A DNA stretch of 64,000 nt from Sphingomonas corticis (GTDB lineage Bacteria; Pseudomonadota; Alphaproteobacteria; Sphingomonadales; Sphingomonadaceae): assembly GCF_012035195.1 (NCBI RefSeq), contig NZ_JAAVJH010000001.1, positions 1-64,000 of the forward strand, read 5' to 3'. Positions 56,785 through 64,000 of this stretch are shown here, piece after piece. A model generated the notes under the pieces. It was not told the DNA's origin. It did not search any database and was given only the letters and a program-made list of their open reading frames with translations. The position numbers and the translations under genes were made by a program. Each line of letters starts with the position of its first letter. The first letter of the stretch is position 1.

Positions 56785-56991
56785 TCAGAAGATCCCCGGG
56801 TTCTGCTTGATGAGCGATTTCGCCTCGCCATCCAGCCGATAGACCACTTCCTGCGTCACGTTGATGTTCAACTGGATCACGATCGGCTTGTCCGGTGCCG
56901 AGATGTTCACGCACCCCCCCGCCTGCAAGAGGGCAGCGGCGCCGAGCGCGATCATGATCCTTCGTCCCTTCGACACGTCCGTTTCGCTCAT
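56785..56991 (-). CDS. ynbE: YnbE-like outer-membrane lipoprotein
   Basis: A 68-residue lipoprotein: lipobox LQAGGC at about residues 22-27, after an N-terminal segment MIALGAAALLQ, then NISAPDKPIVIQLNINVTQE and VVYRLDGEAKSLIKQNPGIF. In E. coli YnbE caps the YdbH beta-tunnel at the outer membrane. The start overlaps the YdbH stop as ATGA. Confidence 0.88.
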   Translation of the reverse strand: MSETDVSKGRRIMIALGAAALLQAGGCVNISAPDKPIVIQLNINVTQEVVYRLDGEAKSLIKQNPGIF

Positions 56992-59900
56992 GGCACGTTC
57001 TCGCTTGCTTTTGGCTGAATGGCGGTGCGGCGCTCCTGCTCCTCCAGCAACTGCTGGAGGTTGCGCTCCACCAGCCGCTGGGGATCGTAGAAGCTGGCGG
57101 CCGAATCGATCAGGCCGCGGAACGGCGCGCGGATGCGGATGTCGAAGCGGATCGGCAGCCGCGTCAGCCGGCGCAGGATGATGTTGCTCTTCGCCCCCTG
57201 CCCCTGTCGCACGCCGGCGATGCCGACCTCCGTCACCATCTCGCCCGCCAGCGGGCCGTTCATGCTGACGTCGAGGCTGCGATAGCTGAGCGAGCGCAGC
57301 GCCTGGAACGCGAAATCGCCCCAGAAGCCGAGCTGCTTTTCCGTGAGCTCGCCGAGGTAGGCGACGCTGCCCCCGCCCGCGCGCGCGACCAGCCGCCCGC
57401 CCTCCACGCGGCCGCCGGCCTGGTCGAACACCATCGGCAGCACGCCGTCGAAGGTGCCGGTGGCGTTCAGATTGTCGAAGTCGAACTGCTGCAGGAACTG
57501 CCCGGCCTGCATCCCGTCGACGCGGAAGGTGAGCCGCCGCGCGCTGTCCTGCGCGAAGTCCAGCGTGGTCGGATCCAGCGTCAGCGTGCCGCCGGCGAAC
57601 GGCCAGCGCCCGCTCTCCACCTTCACGCGCGGGCCGGGCAGCACCTGATAGACGATGCGCCCGTCGGTCACCTCCACCCCGGTGTTGATCGAGGCGACGG
57701 TGGCGACCTGCCCCGGTGCGCTCTCCAGCGCGAGCAGGTCGGTGAAGCGGATCGTGCCCGACAGGCCGGTGACGGGGCCGAAGGCGGCGGCGAGGTCGGT
57801 GCCCTCCGTCGCGAACGTGCCGGTGGAGGTGACGCCGCGCGCGTCCCACTCGATCCGCCCCTCCCCCGTCACCTCGCCCTTCACGTCGGCGATGACGCCG
57901 AAGGTAAGCGGGGTGAGCCGGTCGGGCTGGAGCGCGTCGCCGAAGACGAGGCCAGGAACGGCGATGGTCGCCCCGCCGCTGCCGCTCGCCAGCCGGTGGC
58001 CGATCGCGACGCGGGCGACGTCGATGCCGCTCACCGGCTCCACCAGCCGCGCGGTCGCGCCGATCCGACCGTCGGCGAGGCCGACGACCGCGTCGCGCGC
58101 GGAGAGCGGGTTGAAGCGCGGCTGCGCCGCCGCGTCGGTGACGGTCAGGTCGCCGAGCAGCGCGAGCCTGCCGCCGGCGAACTCCCACCGGCCGGTCGCG
58201 TCCGACAGCAGCAGCGGCACGTTGCCGATCTGCCCCGCGCCGCCCGTGATCGTGCCGGCGAGCCCCTCCGCCGTCACCGCGCCGTCGAGGCGCGCGAGAT
58301 CGAGCCGGGTGACCGCGCCGGGCCGGCCGAGGCGCGCCTGAAGGTCCGCGACGGTGAAGCCGCGCCCCGCCAGCGCGACGGTGGCGCCGCTCGCCGCCAG
58401 CGTCACCGGCGTGTCGCCGAGCCGCCCCGACAATCGCGGCGCCGCGATGCGGGCGCCGCCGCGCACGCCGTCGCCGATCTCGACCAGCGCGGCACCGGTG
58501 GGACAGGCGGTCAGCCGCGCCGAGTCGAGCGACAGGCCGGACAGCGAGAGCGAGCGGAAGGCAATCGGCGTGCAGGCGGGATTGGCGGCGATCCGTCCGC
58601 CCTGCCCGCGCACGTCCAGCGGCACGACGAGCCGGTCTATCCGCCCGCCCGCCAACGGACCGGTGAGCGTCGCCACGGTGTCGACGCGCCACCCGCGGTC
58701 GCGCGCGGTGATCTCGACCGGCGCCAGCGCGAGCGCGGCGCCTTCGGCGGCATAGGGGGCGACGCGCGCCGTTGCCCGCAGCGGGCTGTCGAACGCCGGC
58801 CGGGACAGGTCGATGGCCGCGCTCGGCAGTCCGCCCCCGGCGATCGACACGCGGCCCGCACCGGCGACACCGGCCGCGCTCGCCATCATGATCGTCCCGC
58901 GCAGCGTGGCGCGCGCACCGCTGCGCGCGGCAAGCGTCGCGTCGGCGGCGGCGACGCGCCAGCCGTCCCGCGCGACATCGGCATCGACGTCGGCGCGGCC
59001 GGACAAGTTCGCCGCGGCGCGCCTCAGCGCGGTCGACGCGCGGCGGACGAGCGGATCGACCGGGCTGCCCGCCGCCGCATCTTCCCACCGTGGCAGCAGC
59101 GCGCGCACGTCCGCCCCGGCGGCCGCGACGCTGCCGGCGTAGCGGATGCCGGCTTCGCCGCGAGTCAGCCGTCCGTCGAGAGTCGCGCTCCCGGCGCTCG
59201 CCCCCGCCACGGTCGCTTCTCGCGCGGTGAGGCGCAGCGTCGCCGCTCGCGGATCGGCGATCGCGACCATCCCTTCCACCGCGGTCGCTCGAAGCCCGGC
59301 ATAGGCGACGGCACCGGTCGACACGCGCGTGCGCAGCGTCGATGCCGGCCAGCGGCCGAGCGCCAGCCGCGCGCTGGCATCGAGCCGAGGAGCAGCCACG
59401 CGCGTGCCGGCGCAGGCGAGCGTCGCCGCGCGGAGCGGGCCGTCGAAGGCGAGGCCGTAGCCCCCTTTCCCGTCCGCGCCGATGGAGCGCAGCGCGCCCG
59501 ACGCGGCGATGCGCGACGCGGCACAGTCGCGCGTGCCCAGCCGCTCCGCCGCGAGCGCGACCGATCCGGCAAACCCGCGGTCGAGCCGCCCTGCTCCGGC
59601 CAGGCTGACCCCGGCCACGCCGTAGGGTGTCTCCACGCGCAGCCGAGCGTCGGCAAGCGAGAGGTCTATGGCGGGCAAGGTGAAGCCGCCGCCCGTGGAG
59701 GCGGGCAGCAGGCGGTCGATCGCACCGAGCCGCAGGCGCCCGTCACGCCAGCGCGCCCGCGCGCGCACCGATCCGGCGCGCACCGCGACGAGGCGGGGAC
59801 CGTCGAGGCCGAAGTCGGTCACTGTCTCCACCCAGTCGGCGACGAGATCCGGATCGCGCGGATCGCCCAGCACCACGCCCGTCAGCCGCTGGCGACCGAA

Positions 59901-60101
59901 GCCGAGGTCGGCGATGCGGTAGCGCGCGGGAACGCCGCGCCTCGCCAGCTCGCGATCGATGACTCCGGTGGCGATCGGCACGCGCGAGAGCCAGGCGACG
60001 CCGCCCGCGGCCAGTGCCAGCACCGAGACCGACACGGCGACGCGGCGGGCGGGGCGGCGGCGCGGCTTTCCCGCGTGATCGTCTGCGCTGGCGCCGCTCA
60101 T
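56988..60101 (-). CDS. ydbH: YdbH-like AsmA/TamB-type intermembrane lipid transport protein
   Basis: A 1037-residue protein with one N-terminal membrane anchor (about 18-40, ARRVAVSVSVLALAAGGVAW) and a very long periplasmic part rich in beta strands (repeats of the kind GSVALAAERLGTRD), ending in the conserved DUF3971/YdbH C-terminal domain (about 780-1030). YdbH, TamB and YhdP are partly redundant bridges that move phospholipids to the outer membrane. The start is ATG 60101; the upstream frame belongs to the opposite strand of radC. The ynbE and ydbL genes follow. Confidence 0.88.
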   Translation of the reverse strand: MSGASADDHAGKPRRRPARRVAVSVSVLALAAGGVAWLSRVPIATGVIDRELARRGVPARYRIADLGFGRQRLTGVVLGDPRDPDLVADWVETVTDFGLDGPRLVAVRAGSVRARARWRDGRLRLGAIDRLLPASTGGGFTLPAIDLSLADARLRVETPYGVAGVSLAGAGRLDRGFAGSVALAAERLGTRDCAASRIAASGALRSIGADGKGGYGLAFDGPLRAATLACAGTRVAAPRLDASARLALGRWPASTLRTRVSTGAVAYAGLRATAVEGMVAIADPRAATLRLTAREATVAGASAGSATLDGRLTRGEAGIRYAGSVAAAGADVRALLPRWEDAAAGSPVDPLVRRASTALRRAAANLSGRADVDADVARDGWRVAAADATLAARSGARATLRGTIMMASAAGVAGAGRVSIAGGGLPSAAIDLSRPAFDSPLRATARVAPYAAEGAALALAPVEITARDRGWRVDTVATLTGPLAGGRIDRLVVPLDVRGQGGRIAANPACTPIAFRSLSLSGLSLDSARLTACPTGAALVEIGDGVRGGARIAAPRLSGRLGDTPVTLAASGATVALAGRGFTVADLQARLGRPGAVTRLDLARLDGAVTAEGLAGTITGGAGQIGNVPLLLSDATGRWEFAGGRLALLGDLTVTDAAAQPRFNPLSARDAVVGLADGRIGATARLVEPVSGIDVARVAIGHRLASGSGGATIAVPGLVFGDALQPDRLTPLTFGVIADVKGEVTGEGRIEWDARGVTSTGTFATEGTDLAAAFGPVTGLSGTIRFTDLLALESAPGQVATVASINTGVEVTDGRIVYQVLPGPRVKVESGRWPFAGGTLTLDPTTLDFAQDSARRLTFRVDGMQAGQFLQQFDFDNLNATGTFDGVLPMVFDQAGGRVEGGRLVARAGGGSVAYLGELTEKQLGFWGDFAFQALRSLSYRSLDVSMNGPLAGEMVTEVGIAGVRQGQGAKSNIILRRLTRLPIRFDIRIRAPFRGLIDSAASFYDPQRLVERNLQQLLEEQERRTAIQPKASENVP

Positions 60102-60177
60102 TCCGGCACGGTCATAGGCGGCAGGGGGCGCGGGAGGCAATTGCGTCTCGCGGGCCGCAGGCGATAGCCTGTGCGCG

Positions 60178-60858
60178 ATGGCCGACACCGACCCCACCGA
60201 TCCCGCCGGGCACCGCGCCCGGCTGCGCACCCGCCTGCTCGGCGACGCGGCGGGGCTGCACGACCACGAACTGGTCGAGTATCTGCTGACGCTGTCGATC
60301 CGGCGGCAGGACACGAAGGCGCTGGCCAAGACGCTCCTGCACCGCTTCGGCGGGCTGCCCGCGCTGCTGACCGCGGACCCGGCGCTGCTGGCGCAGGCGG
60401 GACTGGGCGAGACAACGGTGGCGGCGATCAAGATTGCGCATGCCGCCGCGATCCGGCTGGTCGCGACGCAGGCGCGCGAAGCGCCGGTGCTGGGCAACTG
60501 GCAGGCGCTGGCCGACTATCTCCACGCCACGCTGGCGCACGAGCCGGTGGAGGAGTTCCACGTCCTGCACCTCAACACGCGCAACATGCTGGTGCGCGAC
60601 GAGCGGATGAGCCGCGGCACGATCGACGAGGCGGCGGTGCACGTGCGCGAAGTGGTGCGCCGCGCGCTCGACCTCGGCTCCGCCGCGCTGATCCTGGTGC
60701 ACAACCACCCGTCCGGCGACCCGACCCCCAGCCGCGCCGACATCGACATCACGCGGGCGATCGTCGCCGCGGGCAAGCCGCTGAACATCAGCGTGCACGA
60801 CCATGTCATCGTCGGGCGCGCCGGCCAGGTCAGCCTGCGTGCCAAGGGGCTGCTGTAA
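60178..60858 (+). CDS. radC: RadC/JAB-domain DNA repair family protein
   Basis: A 226-residue RadC: N-terminal helix-hairpin-helix (HELVEYLLTLSIRRQDTKAL, about 27-46) and a JAB/MPN metalloprotease-like domain with VEEFHVLHLNTRNMLVRDE and the metal-binding ALILVHNHPSGDPTPSRAD (about 172-190). The biochemical role is still debated, although the name comes from a repair phenotype. Divergent from ydbH and convergent with the EF-hand gene. Confidence 0.92.
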   Translation: MADTDPTDPAGHRARLRTRLLGDAAGLHDHELVEYLLTLSIRRQDTKALAKTLLHRFGGLPALLTADPALLAQAGLGETTVAAIKIAHAAAIRLVATQAREAPVLGNWQALADYLHATLAHEPVEEFHVLHLNTRNMLVRDERMSRGTIDEAAVHVREVVRRALDLGSAALILVHNHPSGDPTPSRADIDITRAIVAAGKPLNISVHDHVIVGRAGQVSLRAKGLL

Positions 60859-60871
60859 GGCGCACGACGAA

Positions 60872-60899
60872 ACGGCCGCCGGATCGCTCCGGCGGCCGT
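60872..60899. terminator. Bidirectional hairpin terminator between radC and the EF-hand gene
   Basis: Perfect 12-bp stem ACGGCCGCCGGA / TCCGGCGGCCGT (60872-60883 and 60888-60899) with a TCGC loop. No long T tract follows, but it sits between two convergent stops and is the only structured element. Confidence 0.7.
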
Positions 60900-60924
60900 C
60901 CCTGTCGATCACGACGCGGCGCGC

Positions 60925-61626
60925 TTACGACGCGGCGCTCGAGCTCCCACCGAGGAACCCCGCAAGTTCCTCCTTGGTGACGCTCTTCGAGCTGTCCTTG
61001 TCGGCCTGCTTGAAGGCGGCGTCGTTCCACTTGGCATCCGGCTTCGCCGCCGGATCGGCCTTGGTCTTCAGCGCGTCCATCCACGACGCGAACTCGGTCT
61101 TGTTCAGCGAACCCGACTTGTCCTTGTCGTAGCCCGGAAACTCGCTGTCGAGGATCGCGGCGACCTGCGTGCCCTGGTCGGTGGCCGGCGCGGGCTGCGC
61201 GGCGGCGGCCGCGTCCGCCTGCGGCGCAGCGGGAGCCGCAGCCTGCGACGGATCGGCGACCGGCGCGGCGGGCGACGGCGCAGCCTGCAGCGCGGCAGTC
61301 TGCGGCGGCGTGGTGCTGGCCGGCGGGGTGGTCACCGCCGGATCGGCGGTCGGTGTGGTCGGCTGCGTCGAGGCGTCGGGTGCCGGAACGCCCGTGCTGC
61401 CCGTCGTCGCCGACGGATCGGCCGTCGCGTCGACACTGCCCGAATCGTTGGTCATCGTCGTGCTGCCCGTCGTCGCCGTGGAGGACGGCTGCGCAGTGCG
61501 ATCCTTCTTTGACTTCTTTGCCTTGGTCGAAGTCGGCTGATCCGTCGTGGGCGCCTGGGACATATCCTGCGCAAGCACCGGGGTAGCCAGCGTCATCGCC
61601 GAGGCGAGAAGAACATACTTCATCAT
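60925..61626 (-). CDS. Exported EF-hand protein with Pro/Thr-rich linker
   Basis: A 233-residue protein: signal peptide (about 1-20, ending VLAQ), a Lys-rich patch (KAKKSKKDRT), a long Thr/Ala/Pro-rich low-complexity linker (about 45-150), and a C-terminal region with two EF-hand type loops: DKDKSGSLNKTEF (about 168-180), which is canonical, and DKDSSKSVTKEEL (about 209-221), which is variant. It probably binds calcium in the periplasm or outside. No enzyme domain is seen. Confidence 0.85.
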   Translation of the reverse strand: MMKYVLLASAMTLATPVLAQDMSQAPTTDQPTSTKAKKSKKDRTAQPSSTATTGSTTMTNDSGSVDATADPSATTGSTGVPAPDASTQPTTPTADPAVTTPPASTTPPQTAALQAAPSPAAPVADPSQAAAPAAPQADAAAAAQPAPATDQGTQVAAILDSEFPGYDKDKSGSLNKTEFASWMDALKTKADPAAKPDAKWNDAAFKQADKDSSKSVTKEELAGFLGGSSSAAS

Positions 61627-61814
61627 TTCGTCTCTCCAACCTTGTCGTTATCGAAACACATGAAACGTGACGTGACTGAACTTGATGCCACGTCCCGAAA
61701 GGCAGGATATAAATAGGCGCCGGCACCGTAATGTTCCAGACTTTGTGGCGAATTGATGGCTCGGCTCACCCCTGCTAACGCCCGGCCCGTCCCGTCATCC
61801 ATCAGCAGGCCGCC

Positions 61815-63128
61815 ATGATCCCCCGCTATTCCCGTCCCGACATGTCCGCGATCTGGACGCCCGAATCGCGCTACCGCATCTGGTTCGAGATCGAGGCGCA
61901 CGCGACCGAGGCCCTGGCGGAACTGGGCGTGGTGCCGAAGAGCGCGGCCGAGGCGCTGTGGCGCTGGTGGGCGACCGACCCGGCGATCGACGTCGCCGCG
62001 ATCGACGCGATCGAGGCCGTGACCAAGCACGACGTGATCGCCTTCCTCACCTGGGTCGCGGAGCAGGTGGGCGACGAAGCGCGTTTCATGCACCAGGGCA
62101 TGACCTCCTCCGACGTGCTCGACACCACCCTTTCGGTGCAACTGGCGCGCGCCTCCGACATCCTGCTCGCCGACATCGACGCACTGCTGGCGGTGTTGGA
62201 ACGGCGCGCGAAGGAGCACAGGCTGACGCCGACGATCGGGCGCAGCCACGGCATCCATGCCGAGCCCGTCACCTTCGGCCTGAAGCTGGCGGAGGCGCAC
62301 GCGGAGTTCGCGCGGCACCGCAAGCGGCTGGTCGCCGCGCGCGAGGACATCGCCACCTGCGCCATCTCCGGCGCGGTCGGCACCTTCGCCAACGTCGATC
62401 CGCGCGTGGAGGCGCATGTCGCCGCGAAGCTGGGGCTGGCTGTCGAACCGGTCTCCACCCAGGTGATCGCGCGCGACCGGCACGCGATGTTCTTCGCCAC
62501 GCTGGGCGTTATCGCCGGATCGATCGAGCGCGTCGCGACCGAGGTGCGCCACCTGCAGCGCACCGAGGTGCTGGAGGCGGAGGAATATTTCTCGCCCGGG
62601 CAGAAGGGATCGTCGGCGATGCCGCACAAGCGCAACCCGGTGCTGACGGAGAACCTGACCGGGCTGGCGCGGATGGTGCGCGGCTACGTCACCCCGGCGC
62701 TGGAGAATGTGGCGCTGTGGCACGAGCGCGACATCTCGCACTCGTCGGTGGAGCGCTACATCGGGCCCGACGCCACCATCACGCTCGACTTCGCGCTGGC
62801 GCGGCTGACCGGTGTGGTCGACAAGCTGCTGGTCTATCCCGCGCGGATGCAGAAGAACCTGGATCGGATGGGCGGCCTCGTCCACTCGCAGCGCGTGCTG
62901 CTCGCGCTGACGCAGGCGGGGGTGAGCCGCGAGGATTCCTACCGGCTGGTTCAGCGTAATGCGATGAAGGTGTGGGAATCGGACGGCGAGCTGTCGCTGC
63001 TGGAGCTGCTGAAGGCCGACCCGGAAGTGGGCGCCGCGCTGTCCGCCGCGGAGATCGAGGACAAGTTCGATCTGGGCTACCACTTCAAGCACGTCGACAC
63101 CATTTTCGAGCGGGTGTTCGAACGTTAA
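61815..63128 (+). CDS. purB: Adenylosuccinate lyase
   Basis: A 437-residue fumarase-superfamily enzyme acting twice in purine synthesis. Signature [20 protein letters not shown] (about 271-290, catalytic Ser), [20 protein letters not shown] with the catalytic His (about 143) and [20 protein letters not shown] (about 95-114). ATG 61815 directly follows GCAGGCCGCC. Downstream is a 28-residue membrane peptide gene. Confidence 0.96.
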   Translation: MIPRYSRPDMSAIWTPESRYRIWFEIEAHATEALAELGVVPKSAAEALWRWWATDPAIDVAAIDAIEAVTKHDVIAFLTWVAEQVGDEARFMHQGMTSSDVLDTTLSVQLARASDILLADIDALLAVLERRAKEHRLTPTIGRSHGIHAEPVTFGLKLAEAHAEFARHRKRLVAAREDIATCAISGAVGTFANVDPRVEAHVAAKLGLAVEPVSTQVIARDRHAMFFATLGVIAGSIERVATEVRHLQRTEVLEAEEYFSPGQKGSSAMPHKRNPVLTENLTGLARMVRGYVTPALENVALWHERDISHSSVERYIGPDATITLDFALARLTGVVDKLLVYPARMQKNLDRMGGLVHSQRVLLALTQAGVSREDSYRLVQRNAMKVWESDGELSLLELLKADPEVGAALSAAEIEDKFDLGYHFKHVDTIFERVFER

Positions 63129-63243
63129 CTTCTCGCGAACGATTGCATCGCACGCAAGCAAGATTGTTACGCACGGTTGTTGCGGTGCAACACGGGTGTG
63201 GCCATATCGCCACTGCCGGGATGACCCGGCAGGAGACCACACC

Positions 63244-63330
63244 ATGCGCATGTTCGAAGCCGCCGCCAGCACCATGCTGGCCATCGCGGCCCAGGCGCTG
63301 GTGGTCGGCGCGGTCGTGACCGCGCTCTGA
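63244..63330 (+). CDS. 28-residue single-span membrane peptide
   Basis: A short frame: RMFEAAASTMLAIAAQALVV followed by GAVVTAL, almost entirely one hydrophobic helix. It has a good ribosome-binding site (AGGAG, seven to eleven bases upstream of ATG 63244) and stops at 63330. Upstream is a 115-base gene-free segment after purB that could carry a promoter. Very small membrane proteins like this are missed by length filters; real expression cannot be proven from sequence alone. Confidence 0.55.
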   Translation: MRMFEAAASTMLAIAAQALVVGAVVTAL

Positions 63331-63398
63331 TCCATCGGCGCTCCGCCCTCCCCTCGCGGAGGGCGGTCAGCCGCCCGGATCCATGCTATCTTCCGTCG

Positions 63399-63953
63399 AT
63401 GACGAAGATCCTCGGTGCCGTGCTGGCGGGCGGGCGCGCGACCCGCTTCGGCTCGGACAAGGCGCTGGCGCTGCTCGACGGCGCGACGCTGCTCCACCAC
63501 GCGCTCGCCAGCCTGGCGCCGCACTGTGCCGCGCTCGTCGTATGTGGCCGCGATGCCGCACCGGTGCCGACCATCGCCGATCGGCCCGCGCCGGGGCTGG
63601 GCCCGCTCGGCGGACTGGCGGGAGCGCTGCTCCATGCCGAGGCGCACGGCTTCGACGCCGTGCTGACCACCGCGTGCGACACGCCGTTCCTCCCTGCCGA
63701 CCTGCTCGCCGCGCTGCTGGCGCGCGACGGCGCCTTCGCGGCGGAGGCGCCCACCGTGGGCCGCTGGCCGGCGCGGCTCGCGAGCGGGCTGATCGCGCAT
63801 CTCGCGGACGGAGGCGATCGCTCGATCCGGCGATGGGCCCGATCGGCCGGGCTGCACGCGGTGATGCCGGGGGTGACGGTGCCCAACGTCAACACGGCGG
63901 AGGACCTGACACGCCTGTCGCGTCGGAGCGGAAACGCCGGGACGCCGATCTAG
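63399..63953 (+). CDS. mobA: Molybdenum cofactor guanylyltransferase MobA
   Basis: A 184-residue nucleotidyltransferase: LGAVLAGGRATRFGSDKALA at the N terminus (GTP site), GPLGGLAGALLHA and TTACDTPFLPADLLAALLAR with the metal-binding Asp. It adds GMP to Mo-molybdopterin to make the MGD cofactor. The C-terminal TVPNVNTAEDLTRLS is the family end. Other mob/moa genes are not in the window. Confidence 0.9.
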   Translation: MTKILGAVLAGGRATRFGSDKALALLDGATLLHHALASLAPHCAALVVCGRDAAPVPTIADRPAPGLGPLGGLAGALLHAEAHGFDAVLTTACDTPFLPADLLAALLARDGAFAAEAPTVGRWPARLASGLIAHLADGGDRSIRRWARSAGLHAVMPGVTVPNVNTAEDLTRLSRRSGNAGTPI

Positions 63954-64000
63954 ATCAGGAACCTCGACCTTTCGGCCAACATGGCTGACTGATACGCGTC

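Overview
The window reads as a stretch of chromosome from a high-G+C alphaproteobacterium, most likely a Sphingomonas-type sphingomonad. The basis is the dusB-ntrB-ntrC-ntrY-ntrX-hfq-hflX block, a double-length two-domain Hfq, a fused IspDF, an F0 operon separate from F1 (atpI-B-E-F'-F), Flp-type pilins, and palindromic REP-like repeats that also invade coding sequence. No rRNA, CRISPR array or complete mobile element is present. One tRNA (tRNA-Cys) is visible.

Region 1 (1-12175) is a metal-handling island with direct repeats resembling IS21-family termini near both edges (67-123 and 12099-12142). It carries a Cys-rich four-helix-bundle copper protein, copC-copD, a CnrY/CnrX/CnrH-like anti-sigma/sensor/ECF-sigma operon, copA-copB with a PepSY membrane protein, two DUF305 proteins, a DUF411 protein and a DmeF-like CDF exporter. 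Six promoter-like sites with the same layout (TGAGGG or CAAGGG, exactly 16 bases, CGTA) lie in front of the island's transcription units, including the sigma operon itself and its divergent neighbour copC. This suggests one ECF sigma factor drives the whole copper block as a regulon. The last part of the island is a separate unit: a MerR-family regulator, a mer-like operator, a glutaredoxin-MauE fusion and two small exported Cys-containing proteins on the minus strand.

Region 2 (12176-23175) is core regulation and RNA metabolism: mazG, a GFA-type zinc protein, hflX, tandem hfq, an AAC(3)-fold acetyltransferase gene, ntrX, ntrY, ntrC, ntrB and dusB, nearly all in one minus-strand run with short gaps or stop-start overlaps.

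Region 3 (23256-38765) is mostly metabolism: ispDF, a small exported protein, pncC, a COQ10/RatA-like protein, lipA, a beta-carbonic anhydrase, an amino-acid permease, an aldehyde dehydrogenase of the AstD type, a DUF808 membrane protein, a tightly overlapped minus-strand chain (hemB, two GNAT genes, a fused membrane/spermidine-synthase-like gene), a lipid kinase, a MATE exporter and another GNAT gene.

Region 4 (38762-53339) holds valS (with an in-frame palindromic insertion), an S9 peptidase, a PopZ-like DUF2497 protein, a TolC-family channel, a Pcm-like methyltransferase, tRNA-Cys, a MutT-type Nudix gene, two Flp pilins, accA, xerD, a large exported protein of unknown function, a 45-residue membrane peptide missed by length cut-offs, and aroK-aroB.

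Region 5 (53340-64000) holds the F0 ATP synthase operon, a ydbH-ynbE-ydbL envelope-lipid operon, radC, an EF-hand exported protein, purB, a 28-residue membrane peptide and mobA. No obviously broken gene was found. The most novel-looking items are the shared ECF promoter set, the palindrome inside valS, the mer-like operator paired with a MerR lacking the first mercury cysteine, and the two very small membrane proteins.
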